From Gammaproteobacteria bacterium (GTDB taxonomy: Bacteria > Pseudomonadota > Gammaproteobacteria > GRL18): 64,000 nt of DNA. Location of the stretch: contig JALWRI010000005.1 of assembly GCA_026994225.1 (NCBI GenBank), positions 208,694 to 272,693 of the forward strand, given 5' to 3'. Shown here one piece after another: positions 28,739-37,294 of the stretch. The notes beneath the pieces are model-generated. The model saw nothing but the letters and a program-made list of their open reading frames with translations, made no database searches and was not told the origin of the DNA. A program made the translations under genes and the position numbers. Positions within the stretch are counted from its first letter, which is position 1; every line of letters starts with the position of its first letter.

Positions 28739-30025
28739 ATGAAAACAACACGATTAACAACACGATTTTTGGGTAGCCTATTACTTTCTGGTTTAGTTGC
28801 AAGTACTATCAGTATTGCCAATGATGACGGGGATACAGCAACAGGGGATGTTTTAAAAGAAACAACTCGTATCATTAATGGTACTATTCCAGCAAAGGGA
28901 GCGTTTCCCTGGATTGTATCCTTATCTAATGTCCCCAATCAAATCACTCCTGATTTGGATAAAACGACCTTATCACATTTTTGTGGTGGATCACTGATTC
29001 ATCCTCAATGGGTATTAACGGCTGCACATTGTATTGTAGATGACCAACCTTTAGCGGTATCCGTAGGGGAATATAATGTATCCACCTACGATAGTGGTAC
29101 AATTCGTTATGTTACCGCAGCAAAAATACATCCTTTTTATAATCCCGAAACATTAATTAATGATTTAGCATTATTAAAATTGGATAGACCCATTGATAAT
29201 AGACCCATTGTCAATTTACCGGGTCCTACCTTTGACTTGCCTGCGTTTCCTGTAGGCAGTACATTTTTAGTAGCCGGATGGGGAAATACTGCACCCAATT
29301 TGGTGATCAATGCAGATTTTCTACGACATGCAGCCGTCCCTTCTGTTTCTCAAGAGGTCTGTCAAACAAGCCAATCAGGCGATGGTAATGCCATCACCAT
29401 TACAGAAAACATGATTTGTACCGGATTTCCTGAAGGGGTTACTAATGCGTGTCATGGCGATAGTGGCGGCCCTTTGGTTAAAATCAATGCAGGTTCAGTA
29501 GAAGGGGCAACGCAAGTAGGTTTAGTTAGTTTCGGTACGCCAGTATGTGGTTTACCTGATGCGTATGGGGTATATACTCGCTTATCCCGTTATGCTGATT
29601 TTGTTACCCAAAATATCTGTGAACCGTATGAACGTGCTAAAGCACCTAATATGATAATGAATACAAATGGAGATGCCATCACTGTTACCGCAGAAGGTGA
29701 GTTTGCTAATGAAGCCCCCTTAATGGCTGTTGATGCAGTACCATTTCCTATCTTACCACCAGTCTTTGCACAAGAAGAACGTCCCACCGGACCATTTTTA
29801 AGCTCAGGAGATAAATCAGCAGGAAGCTCTGGAACGGGCTATCGCTTATATTTAGCAAAATATCCCGCATTAAAGGGCATTGAAGTATTGGATTTAGGCA
29901 CAACACATACCACTTCCTTTACCAAATCAAGTTTAAGTAAGGGTGCATATATTATGGCAATGCAACGCTATAATGGAAATTGCCAAAGTGGTTTTTCTAA
30001 TGCTGAAGTATTTAGTGTACCTTAA
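28739..30025 (+). CDS. Secreted trypsin-like serine protease with C-terminal extra domain
   Basis: 428 residues. A signal peptide covers about residues 1–27. A short propeptide ends at R44, and the next residues I-I-N-G mark a chymotrypsin-type activation site. The S1 triad is H97 (TAAHC), D142 (NDLALL) and S242 (GDSGGP), with D-position and disulfide cysteines in place. After residue ~300 there is about 130 extra residues ending in a domain with SSLSKGAYIMAMQRYNGNCQ, possibly fibronectin-III-like. The ribosome-binding site is GGTGG. Target unknown; a rho-independent terminator follows. Confidence 0.88.
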   Translation: MKTTRLTTRFLGSLLLSGLVASTISIANDDGDTATGDVLKETTRIINGTIPAKGAFPWIVSLSNVPNQITPDLDKTTLSHFCGGSLIHPQWVLTAAHCIVDDQPLAVSVGEYNVSTYDSGTIRYVTAAKIHPFYNPETLINDLALLKLDRPIDNRPIVNLPGPTFDLPAFPVGSTFLVAGWGNTAPNLVINADFLRHAAVPSVSQEVCQTSQSGDGNAITITENMICTGFPEGVTNACHGDSGGPLVKINAGSVEGATQVGLVSFGTPVCGLPDAYGVYTRLSRYADFVTQNICEPYERAKAPNMIMNTNGDAITVTAEGEFANEAPLMAVDAVPFPILPPVFAQEERPTGPFLSSGDKSAGSSGTGYRLYLAKYPALKGIEVLDLGTTHTTSFTKSSLSKGAYIMAMQRYNGNCQSGFSNAEVFSVP

Positions 30026-30050
30026 TTTCTAGCAACTAAAATAATATTAG

Positions 30051-30079
30051 AAACAGCGGCTTTTTGCCGCTGTTTTTTT
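30051..30079 (+). terminator. Rho-independent terminator of the serine protease gene
   Basis: AACAGCGGC, loop TTTTT, GCCGCTGTT followed by a T-run: a perfect nine-base stem about 27 bases after the protease stop. Confidence 0.92.
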
Positions 30080-30092
30080 ACCTATCAACCGT

Positions 30093-30644
30093 CTATGCCT
30101 GAGAAGATATTACGGGTGGAATTAATATTTTATGTCGTACAGGAAAATGCTGTTGTTTTTGATCTTGAAAAAAAAGTTCTAAAGCTAATTTAATAGAAGG
30201 AAAAGCAAGCTGATCCCAGGGTATATTTTGCTCATTAAACAACTCTGTCGCATAACTTTCTTCGCCAGGAAAAAAATCTAAATGGGCAAGTTGCCCATAA
30301 AAAAAGATATTGATATGACCAATATGAGGAATACTAAAAATTAAATATAAATGTTGTTCACGCATGGTTGCATTCGCTTCCTCAAAGGTTTCCCTTTGTG
30401 CTGCTTGATCAATACTTTCATTTAATTCCATAAAACCGGCTGGTAAAGTCCAAAAGCCTTGTTGTGGAGATATAGCACGTTGACAAAGTAATATTTTATC
30501 TTCCCATACGGGAATACAACCTGTAATCACTTTGGGATTTTGATAATGTATCGTATGACAATGTGGACATACATAACGTAAACGATTATCTCCTTTAGGT
30601 ATAGCTTGTATAACGGTTTTACCACATTCACTACAATATTGCAT
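30093..30644 (-). CDS. Nudix hydrolase with N-terminal zinc ribbon
   Basis: 183 residues. A CSECG…CPHCH zinc ribbon starts at residue 4, followed by a Nudix domain. The Nudix box GFMELNESIDQAAQRETFEEANA has the catalytic R-E-x-x-E-E, but Asn where Gly is usual. It resembles NADH-pyrophosphatase-like zinc-ribbon Nudix proteins of bacteria; the substrate is not certain. It is 10 bases after the moaC stop on the same strand. Confidence 0.85.
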   Translation of the reverse strand: MQYCSECGKTVIQAIPKGDNRLRYVCPHCHTIHYQNPKVITGCIPVWEDKILLCQRAISPQQGFWTLPAGFMELNESIDQAAQRETFEEANATMREQHLYLIFSIPHIGHINIFFYGQLAHLDFFPGEESYATELFNEQNIPWDQLAFPSIKLALELFFQDQKQQHFPVRHKILIPPVISSQA

Positions 30645-30654
30645 AATAGTATCC

Positions 30655-31140
30655 TTATTTATTATCGGTATTGATCCAGTGTCCTGATTTTCCTCCCGAT
30701 TTTTCCAATAATTGAATATCTGTCATACGCATTCCTTTATCTATCGCTTTACACATATCATAAATAGTTAATAAACATATTTGTGTTGCCGTTAATGCCT
30801 CCATCTCTATCCCTGTTTGTCCATAGCTAGCAAGAGTACAACGACAATAGATACCAATTTTATCGCTACTTGGTGTTAGTTCAATATTAATATGCGTGAT
30901 GGGAATGGGATGGCAAAGAGGAATTAATTCAGCAGTTTTTTTTGCCGCCATAATGCCTGCAATACGTGCTATACCCAGTACATCTCCTTTTTTATGTGAA
31001 CCCGATAAAATATTATCTAGCGTACGTTGTTGCATAATAATACTCCCTTCACTAATAGCTTGACGTTGGGTATGCGCTTTACTCCCTATATTCACCATAT
31101 GCGCTTCCCCCTGGGCATTAAAATGATTTAATTTTGTCAT
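30655..31140 (-). CDS. moaC: Cyclic pyranopterin monophosphate synthase (MoaC)
   Basis: Second step of molybdenum cofactor synthesis. 161 residues, normal length. Motifs [43 protein letters not shown] and [11 protein letters not shown] are diagnostic, including the catalytic D/K residues at DMCKA. Divergent from moaDE, with about 70 bases of shared regulatory space. MoaA is not in the window. Confidence 0.96.
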   Translation of the reverse strand: MTKLNHFNAQGEAHMVNIGSKAHTQRQAISEGSIIMQQRTLDNILSGSHKKGDVLGIARIAGIMAAKKTAELIPLCHPIPITHINIELTPSSDKIGIYCRCTLASYGQTGIEMEALTATQICLLTIYDMCKAIDKGMRMTDIQLLEKSGGKSGHWINTDNK

Positions 31141-31211
31141 AAAAAAACCTACCTGATTTTTCTTTTTCTTTATGTAATAATGGCTCTATTGTAACCATAA
31201 AAGGATCGAGT

Positions 31212-31442
31212 ATGCGTATTTCTATAAAATTTTTTGCCAGTCTACGAGAACAATTAAAGATGGAGGATATGGATATATCTGTAGAAAGTGTTACAACAGT
31301 CCATGACCTATGGCAGCATGTAGTTAAAAAAGAGATACCTGATAATATTATGGTAGCAATTAATCAAGAATATGCCAGTATGCAATCGCTAGTACAAGAT
31401 GGAGATGAAATTGCTTTTTTTCCACCGGTAACAGGAGGATAA
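31212..31442 (+). CDS. moaD: Molybdopterin synthase small subunit
   Basis: Ubiquitin-like sulfur carrier, 76 residues, with the essential C-terminal Gly-Gly (PPVTGG) that becomes a thiocarboxylate. The start has GGA-x-CGAG upstream. It ends one base before moaE, and its last codons supply the moaE ribosome-binding site AGGAGG. Confidence 0.95.
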   Translation: MRISIKFFASLREQLKMEDMDISVESVTTVHDLWQHVVKKEIPDNIMVAINQEYASMQSLVQDGDEIAFFPPVTGG

Positions 31443-31443
31443 T

Positions 31444-31896
31444 ATGTTAGTAAAAGTTACAGCACAAGCGATAGAACCGTGGAATATTTTAGCACATTAT
31501 GAACAACAACATATTCAATCTGAACATACTGGCGCAGCTGCTGTATTTGTCGGAGTAATGCGCAAGCATAATGAGGGCGATGAAGTAAAAAGTATGTATT
31601 TAGAACATTATCCTGCAATGACAGAAAAATTTCTACAAAAATTAGCACAAAAAACTATGCAACAATGGGATATTAATGATGTATTAATTGTGCATAGAGT
31701 AGGTCAATTATTTCCTGATGATCCTATCGTTGTAGTTGCAATATGGAGTGCACATAGAGCAGAAGCCTTTACTGTCTGTAGAGAATTAATGGAACAGTTA
31801 AAAACTCAAGCACCTTTTTGGAAAAAAGAACAATTGCACAATGGGGAATATCGTTGGATAGAAAAAAATACACATGGCTATATAGTAAATACTTGA
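31444..31896 (+). CDS. moaE: Molybdopterin synthase large subunit
   Basis: Catalytic subunit that inserts dithiolene sulfurs with MoaD. 150 residues with the GAAAVFVGVMRKHNEG, LEHYPAMTEK, VHRVGQLFPDDPIVVVAI and KTQAPFWKKEQ blocks; lysines of the last block bind MoaD. A strong AGGAGG precedes it. Function fits molybdo-enzymes of sulfur or nitrate metabolism, not present here. Confidence 0.95.
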   Translation: MLVKVTAQAIEPWNILAHYEQQHIQSEHTGAAAVFVGVMRKHNEGDEVKSMYLEHYPAMTEKFLQKLAQKTMQQWDINDVLIVHRVGQLFPDDPIVVVAIWSAHRAEAFTVCRELMEQLKTQAPFWKKEQLHNGEYRWIEKNTHGYIVNT

Positions 31897-32197
31897 TAAC
31901 TTTTGCTACTGCTTTATAATGTTATTCAATGGTTGACCATTATAAGGCTAATATTCTCTATGTTAAATATATGCTTTTGCATTAATAGCTTTATAAATGT
32001 TACATAACAGGCCTTATAAGCGTCGAGTGTTAACAAGTATTTACTAAAAAATACTATAGTAACCAAAAAATCGTTATTGTATCCAGTAAATATATATTAA
32101 CCGTCAATATTTATATTGATACTGACCAGAGGTATTATTTTATTAACCAATAGTTAATAAAATGTTTCATTTGTAATACTATGTTTGGAGCCAGGCT
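31897..32197. other. AT-rich gap with several dyads before the AP2-like gene
   Basis: 301 bases. A CTTTATAATG…CATTATAAGG dyad lies just after moaE (about 31913–31948) with an inner AATGGT/ACCATT hairpin, lacking a T-run. TCAATAT/ATATTGA (about 32104–32119) and the 11-bp palindrome at 32137–32163 follow. No coding sequence is evident. Confidence 0.5.
32137..32163. promoter_or_regulatory. Perfect 11-bp inverted repeat, candidate operator
   Basis: ATTTTATTAAC and GTTAATAAAAT are separated by five bases. The site ends 34 bases before the start codon of the AP2-like gene. As the gene encodes a DNA-binding protein, autoregulation is a reasonable guess. Confidence 0.4.
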
Positions 32198-32677
32198 TTG
32201 AAAAATATTACCGAACCCAGTCCTCAAGGTTATCAAGTTAGAATCGTTCGTAATAGAAAAGAATACAGCCGTTATTTTGCCCATAATTTATGGGGAGGAA
32301 AACGAAAAGCATTGACAGCAGCAAAAAATTGGCGTGACCAAATGTTTGCACATTTAGGCGATTCACATGATTTAACTAAATCTCTACCACAAAGTAATAA
32401 TACCACTACCGGTGTTTGTGGTGTGTCCCGTAGCACTCGCTATGATCATCGACGATGTTCTTATTCTGTAGTGTATCAAGCATCCTGGAAAGACAAAGGG
32501 AAAAAGAAAAACCGCACTTTTTTTGTAGGAACAGTGGAAAAAGCGACGGCAACAGATGAATTTCGTGCTTTTAGAGCCGCAGTACGATTTCGAAAAGATT
32601 ATGAATTTTGTATGAAAAACAAAGAACCCTTTAATCCTAAAAAATATGTAGATTGGAAAACAGCGGCATACATTTAA
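32198..32677 (+). CDS. AP2/ERF-like DNA-binding protein
   Basis: 159 residues. A first AP2-like unit (about residues 8–50: GYQVRIVRNRKEYSRYF, LWGGKRKALTAAKNWRD) is followed by a second (about residues 68–130: TGVCGVSRSTRYDHRRCSYS, VVYQASWKDKGKK, TFFVGTVEKATATDEFRAFR). This double layout is typical of bacterial AP2-domain proteins, which may act as regulators or as parts of homing/mobile elements. The start is TTG 32198, chosen because GGAG lies seven bases upstream; no in-frame ATG is close. Low-level basic composition fits DNA binding. The neighbouring tRNA and IS relic suggest an accessory spot. The family call is by motif, moderate confidence. Confidence 0.65.
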   Translation: MKNITEPSPQGYQVRIVRNRKEYSRYFAHNLWGGKRKALTAAKNWRDQMFAHLGDSHDLTKSLPQSNNTTTGVCGVSRSTRYDHRRCSYSVVYQASWKDKGKKKNRTFFVGTVEKATATDEFRAFRAAVRFRKDYEFCMKNKEPFNPKKYVDWKTAAYI

Positions 32678-32772
32678 TACATTTTTGCTTTGGCGCATGA
32701 TAGATAAGAATCAACAAAAAGAGTAATTACTGTTTTTGTCGGTAAAGTTTGTTATAATAAGCATTCTATAAT

Positions 32773-32849
32773 GCGCCTGTAGCTCAGCTGGATAGAGCGT
32801 CGCCCTCCGGAGGCGAAGGTCGGACGTTCGAATCGTCTCAGGCGTGCCA
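32773..32849 (+). tRNA. tRNA-Arg (anticodon CCG)
   Basis: Full cloverleaf: acceptor GCGCCTG pairs with CAGGCGT, D-arm GCTC…GAGC, anticodon loop CTCCGGA with CCG, T-loop TTCGAAT and encoded CCA. A TATAAT lies 14 bases upstream (32753–32758). Reads CGG arginine codons. Confidence 0.95.
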
Positions 32850-32913
32850 TCTACTATTTCCTCCACTCCTCTTTTATCATCAACCAAGCATAACCAAATA
32901 ACACTATACCTAA

Positions 32914-33110
32914 TCAGCGTAAGCCTAATGATTTCTCCATTTCGGGCAAAATATTATCAAAAAAATGATTAATTTTCTCTTAAAACTCCTTTATACTGTG
33001 AAAGTAGTGATTATTCCTTACTGTTTTCATTTATTACATTCCAAAGTCGTTCCATTGGGTTTAAATTCGGACGGTAGGATAGTAAATGTTGCTTGAGTTA
33101 GGGTAAATAA
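32914..33110 (-). pseudogene. IS630-type transposase relic (C-terminal part)
   Basis: On the minus strand one frame reads LSYRPNLNPMERLWNVINE, matching the IS630-family motif 'LPPYSPDLNPIERLW'. After a frameshift and one internal stop the next frame reads YFHSIKEF…EKINHFFDNILPE, the usual C-terminal tail. No complete element or terminal repeats remain. The relic sits in the 380-base gap between tRNA-Arg and cca; the rest of that gap (33111–33229) is non-coding or further decayed sequence. Confidence 0.75.
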
Positions 33111-33229
33111 TGATATATTAAATACTTCAGAAATGTCTGAGAAAACATCTTCGGGAGCTAACCAAACTTTGGCTTCATCAAAAGAATTATCTAAATTAGC
33201 AATTAAATTAAATTCTTTAGTGACTAACT

Positions 33230-34396
33230 TTAAAGTTTAGTCATATTAGTAATATATTGTGTTATATTTTTAATACGTTGTTGATTAGTTTGTACTCTAA
33301 TTTCACTGCCAACATAACCTTGCTCCAAAATAGCTTTTACAGAAACTTGTTTTGCAACATCTAAACAGTGGATAAAATGTTGGCTACATTGTTGTGCATG
33401 TTGGGTATCATATTGTACGGCTATATTAGCCTGGCAAGATTGTAAATAGGATAAAAAGTAGCTTTCTTTACGAAAAGCATCTAAGGCCAATAAACAATCA
33501 AGGATGTCATTGGCAGATAACGTCATTATTTGGGTAAAACAATGTGCATACTGTACGGTATATTGGGCAATTTTAATATAACGTTTTGGAATATGTAATC
33601 GCTGTAATAATTGTTTATTTATTTGGATACTATCAGCTAGAGTGTGTAGATTGTATAGAAGGGCAGCCCAACGTACGGCTTTATCTTGTGTTAATAATGT
33701 TGCATGATTTAATGCATAATATGCCTGTTCTCCAAGCATCCTATTTTGATGTAATAGGGTATATAATTCAGGAAAGATAACTTTTAAGGCTTGATTTTCA
33801 TCCAATACTTGAAAATAAATGGCAGCATGTTGTTCTCCTAAGGTTTTTTCGGTTTCTTGCCAGACTCTTTCTGCAACTAATGCATTAGCTTCCCCATTTT
33901 TTACCATTTCCCGTATCAATTGTTTGGTTTCCTCTGCAATACGAAATCCAAGAGGAGCAAAGCGGGCAGCAAAACGAGCAATCCGTAAAATACGTACAGG
34001 ATCTTCTGCAAAAGCAGGAGATATATGACGCAATAATTTATTTTGTAAATCCTCTCGTCCCCCATAAGGATCAATAATTTGTTGGGTTACTTCATCCATA
34101 GCAAGGGCATTGATGGTTAAATCTCTACGGCGTAAATCTTCCTCGAGAGTAACGCTGGTATCAGTATAAAAATTAAAACCATGATAACCTTGCGTGGTTT
34201 TTCTTTCTGTGCGTGCTAACGCATATTCTTCTTTAGTTTGTGGATGTAAAAATACGGGAAAATCTTTACCCACAGGTATAAAGCCTTGTTGTAATAATTG
34301 TTTTGCATTCGCTCCAACAACGACATAATCTTTGTCTTTTACGGGGAGGTGTAATAATTCATCACGCACTGAACCACCAACACGGTATATTTTCAA
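33230..34396 (-). CDS. cca: CCA-adding tRNA nucleotidyltransferase
   Basis: Adds or repairs the 3' CCA of tRNAs. The nucleotidyltransferase domain has GGSVRDELLHLPVKDKDYVVVG with metal-binding D-x-D, ARTERKTTQGYHGF and RRRDLTINALAMD, all within residues 1–110, and the RILRIARFAARF helix. The length is 388, a little short for the E. coli-type (412). The region matching the HD phosphohydrolase domain reads LLYNLHTL and lacks the His-Asp pair, so the accessory phosphatase activity has probably been lost. It ends the carbon-fixation gene block. Confidence 0.92.
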   Translation of the reverse strand: MKIYRVGGSVRDELLHLPVKDKDYVVVGANAKQLLQQGFIPVGKDFPVFLHPQTKEEYALARTERKTTQGYHGFNFYTDTSVTLEEDLRRRDLTINALAMDEVTQQIIDPYGGREDLQNKLLRHISPAFAEDPVRILRIARFAARFAPLGFRIAEETKQLIREMVKNGEANALVAERVWQETEKTLGEQHAAIYFQVLDENQALKVIFPELYTLLHQNRMLGEQAYYALNHATLLTQDKAVRWAALLYNLHTLADSIQINKQLLQRLHIPKRYIKIAQYTVQYAHCFTQIMTLSANDILDCLLALDAFRKESYFLSYLQSCQANIAVQYDTQHAQQCSQHFIHCLDVAKQVSVKAILEQGYVGSEIRVQTNQQRIKNITQYITNMTKL

Positions 34397-34418
34397 ATAA
34401 TAACTCCTATCAGAGAAT

Positions 34419-34826
34419 TTATTTTATTTTTGTTACACTAGAAGTGTATGTTAAAGGGCTAGATATTTTATCAACAAGCAAATTTAATGCTTTGCTGTAT
34501 TCTCCTTGTAAACGTTGCATAATGGTTTTGCCATCAGGATAATAATATACACAATGATAAGGGACTGGGTCAGTAAGAGATTGACGTATCTGAGAGGTAA
34601 ATTGTTGCCAACTGATTTGTACAAAGCGTTTATTACTGGCATCCACAAAAATAATTTCTTCCTTATCAATCACAGCAATATATTGCATGGAACGGATGGG
34701 TACAAATACACATTTTTTCTTAGTATGTGTCAGTAGTAAATAAGTTTGATTATAAATAGTGGCCGGTAGTTGACGTATTTCTTGACTGTATACGTTTTCT
34801 CTTTCAAAGGTTTCTGTTACGTCCAT
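34419..34826 (-). CDS. Uncharacterised protein between cbbO and cca
   Basis: 135 residues, no signal peptide or membrane helix. The middle (TYLLLTHTKKKCVFVPIRSM, IAVIDKEEIIFVDASNKRFV) is predicted beta-rich and the C-terminus (GKTIMQRLQGEYSKALNLLV) helical. I do not recognise the family. It starts 35 bases after the cbbO stop and ends 22 bases before the cca start on the same strand, so it is likely co-transcribed with one or both. Function unknown; an association with RuBisCO maintenance is only positional. Confidence 0.7.
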   Translation of the reverse strand: MDVTETFERENVYSQEIRQLPATIYNQTYLLLTHTKKKCVFVPIRSMQYIAVIDKEEIIFVDASNKRFVQISWQQFTSQIRQSLTDPVPYHCVYYYPDGKTIMQRLQGEYSKALNLLVDKISSPLTYTSSVTKIK

Positions 34827-34860
34827 GTAATTGACCTAAATAAATGTTGCTAGAACGTGT

Positions 34861-37200
34861 TTAAGAAGTAAGGGATGCAAACAAGGTTGGTAATTTTTCT
34901 GGTAGTCGGTCTACATTATCAATAATGGTGTAATTATTTTCACCAAAAATGCGTTTAACATAGTTATCTGCTTGTGGATCGAGGGTTAAACAATAACTTA
35001 ATACACCTTTTGTATAGAGTTCTTCTACCGCTTTTTTAGTGTCATGGCGTAAATGTTGTGGATCACGCTCATCAATATCCGCTGGTTCTCCGTCTGTTAC
35101 CAGTAAAACAAGTTTGCGCCGTTCCATTTGTTTTAATAGATGATGTCCTGCATGACGTAATGCAGCACCCATACGAGTAGAAAGCCCCCCTTTCATACCG
35201 GCTAGTCGAGATTTCGCTTCATCATCAAAATGCTGATTAAAATCTTTAAAACGGTAATACTGCACATCATGTCGACCATCAGAGGCAAAGCCATGTAATG
35301 CAAAGGGATCACCAATACCATTGATAGCCGTAGCAACTAATGTTGCAGCTTCACGGGTCAGTTGTAATACGGTTTTATCTGAGCCATTTAATGTTTCATT
35401 GGTTGATTCAGATAAATCCAATAATACGACTACCGCTAAATCACGGTTATTTAATACATTTCGCATAGTAATACGAGGATTTGGCTGTTCTCCCATACGA
35501 ATAGCAACCATCGCATCAATAGCAGCATTAATATCAATTTCATCCCCATCTTCCATATTACGTACACGTTGTACACCTTCAGGAGTGAGCAGATCAATAA
35601 TTTGCTTAATTCTGTGTGCAATAGGTTTGTATTCATCTAAAATGGCAATAATATCATCTGTATCACCCTTAGGTTGTCTACGTTCATAGACTGTTACCCA
35701 ATCGGGACGATGTAATTGAATTTGGTAATCCCATTCTTGATAATGAAAAGGTTCTGAAATAGGTTCTTTACCCCACATTTCATTAAAACTTTTGGTATTG
35801 TTTAAATCATCTTCATACGGGTACATTTCAGTAGCACACGTCCAAATTTCTTGGGCATCATCGCCAGCGAGTTCACAATCCACTTCGTTTGCCATTTCCA
35901 TTACAGAAACTTGTCGGCGTACTTGCCGTTGACTTGCCGGAATATATTCTTTACCCAAATTCATATCAAATTCTTCAAATTCCCAAACAAAACGATTATC
36001 ATCTCGATAAGGAATACGGATACGTTCTAAAATACGCAGGCTAGGAACTTCTTTACGGGTTGCAAAGAGATTAAATAATTCCATGCCCATATGCCAAGCA
36101 AATTGATTATCATTTTGCTTGCCTTCAATCTGTTGGTGGAAAGATTGCACAAAACGATTTATATCCGGATCATCACTGTCAATACTGTTATCTAATAACA
36201 TCAGAGCAATATGTTCTAATACTGGCATGGTGGGGTGTTCTGCTTCCGTTTTTTGCTCTAGCGATAACAATGCTTTCCACAGTCGTTTCAGCCCTGGAAA
36301 TGCCTTAGCTGCAACATATTCAATACGGGCATCTTCTATAAAAGCAATAAAAAACATTTGTGCCGGACTCAGTTGCTCTGCACTAATGCGTGTAGTTGTA
36401 TATATCAAATGTGCTGCCATATGTGCTGCGGTTGCTCGGTACAATTCCAAACCAGGAATATCAGCAATATCATCGACAGCATCAGGCATATGAAAAATAC
36501 GATTTTCAATATAAGGGCGAAAATCGGTATAATCTGCTCCAGTAGGGCGTAAAAAGAAATCTCGCCCCCATAATGCTCGCAAATAAAAATTTAATTTACG
36601 CTGTACACGAATAAATAACACCCCTCGGCGTTCTTTTTGTAATACGGCTAAACTATCTTTGGATTCTAAATTAAAATAGGCTGTGAGATTTTTAAAATCT
36701 CGCCGATAGGCTTGTACACCAAAATTTGCCCAACGCCGAATACCACTTAATGTTAATTTAGAAAATAATTCATCCATGTGGTTTAGCATGGGGCGTAATC
36801 CCCGTGCTGCAGTAGATGCGAGTTGGTGAATAAGGGTTAAATAACCCCGTAATAATTCTGCATCCCCTAACATACGGGCTGCACTAGGTAAGCTATTAAA
36901 AAGTAAGGTAATGACTTCCCCTGATGTCATGGAAGATAGTTTCATCGCAGCAGTTATGCAATCATCAATGATATCTTCACCACATTCTTTTACAACAAGT
37001 GGCATTTCCTGAAGATAAGTGACTACTAATTGGTGTCCACGTCCTAATTTACAGAGTGCTTTAGCTCCATCCATATAGGATTCAAGACCCGTTGGTGACA
37101 TCAGTCTTGCTGCTTCATGAAAAGTGCCTTCAAGCACTTCTTTAATTTCTGGTGCAGCTTCAGATAAAAACTCTTCGTAATTTTCTAGCTTAATTGACAT
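34861..37200 (-). CDS. cbbO: RuBisCO activase accessory protein CbbO
   Basis: Partner of CbbQ; the CbbQ6–CbbO complex removes inhibitory sugar phosphates from RuBisCO. 779 residues, a usual length. The N-terminal half is the CbbO-specific helical region. The C-terminal von Willebrand A domain has a MIDAS site VVLLDLSESTNE (about residues 595–606) and VLLVTDGEPADIDE, ready to bind a RuBisCO acidic residue through a metal. It is the fifth gene of the cbbL–cbbS–x–cbbQ–cbbO block. Confidence 0.93.
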   Translation of the reverse strand: MSIKLENYEEFLSEAAPEIKEVLEGTFHEAARLMSPTGLESYMDGAKALCKLGRGHQLVVTYLQEMPLVVKECGEDIIDDCITAAMKLSSMTSGEVITLLFNSLPSAARMLGDAELLRGYLTLIHQLASTAARGLRPMLNHMDELFSKLTLSGIRRWANFGVQAYRRDFKNLTAYFNLESKDSLAVLQKERRGVLFIRVQRKLNFYLRALWGRDFFLRPTGADYTDFRPYIENRIFHMPDAVDDIADIPGLELYRATAAHMAAHLIYTTTRISAEQLSPAQMFFIAFIEDARIEYVAAKAFPGLKRLWKALLSLEQKTEAEHPTMPVLEHIALMLLDNSIDSDDPDINRFVQSFHQQIEGKQNDNQFAWHMGMELFNLFATRKEVPSLRILERIRIPYRDDNRFVWEFEEFDMNLGKEYIPASQRQVRRQVSVMEMANEVDCELAGDDAQEIWTCATEMYPYEDDLNNTKSFNEMWGKEPISEPFHYQEWDYQIQLHRPDWVTVYERRQPKGDTDDIIAILDEYKPIAHRIKQIIDLLTPEGVQRVRNMEDGDEIDINAAIDAMVAIRMGEQPNPRITMRNVLNNRDLAVVVLLDLSESTNETLNGSDKTVLQLTREAATLVATAINGIGDPFALHGFASDGRHDVQYYRFKDFNQHFDDEAKSRLAGMKGGLSTRMGAALRHAGHHLLKQMERRKLVLLVTDGEPADIDERDPQHLRHDTKKAVEELYTKGVLSYCLTLDPQADNYVKRIFGENNYTIIDNVDRLPEKLPTLFASLTS

Positions 37201-37235
37201 AGCTCACCCAGGATAAAAATAACTTGATTAGATAA

Positions 37236-37270
37236 TCTGAAGAAAGTAGTGGTTATCTCGTTTCTTCAGA
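37236..37270 (-). other. 10-bp hairpin in the cbbQ–cbbO gap
   Basis: TCTGAAGAAA and TTTCTTCAGA are perfectly complementary with a 15-base loop. No T-run follows on the minus strand, so it is more likely an RNA-stability or processing element than a terminator. Confidence 0.5.
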
Positions 37271-37294
37271 ATAGGTTATTTATATAATATGCTG

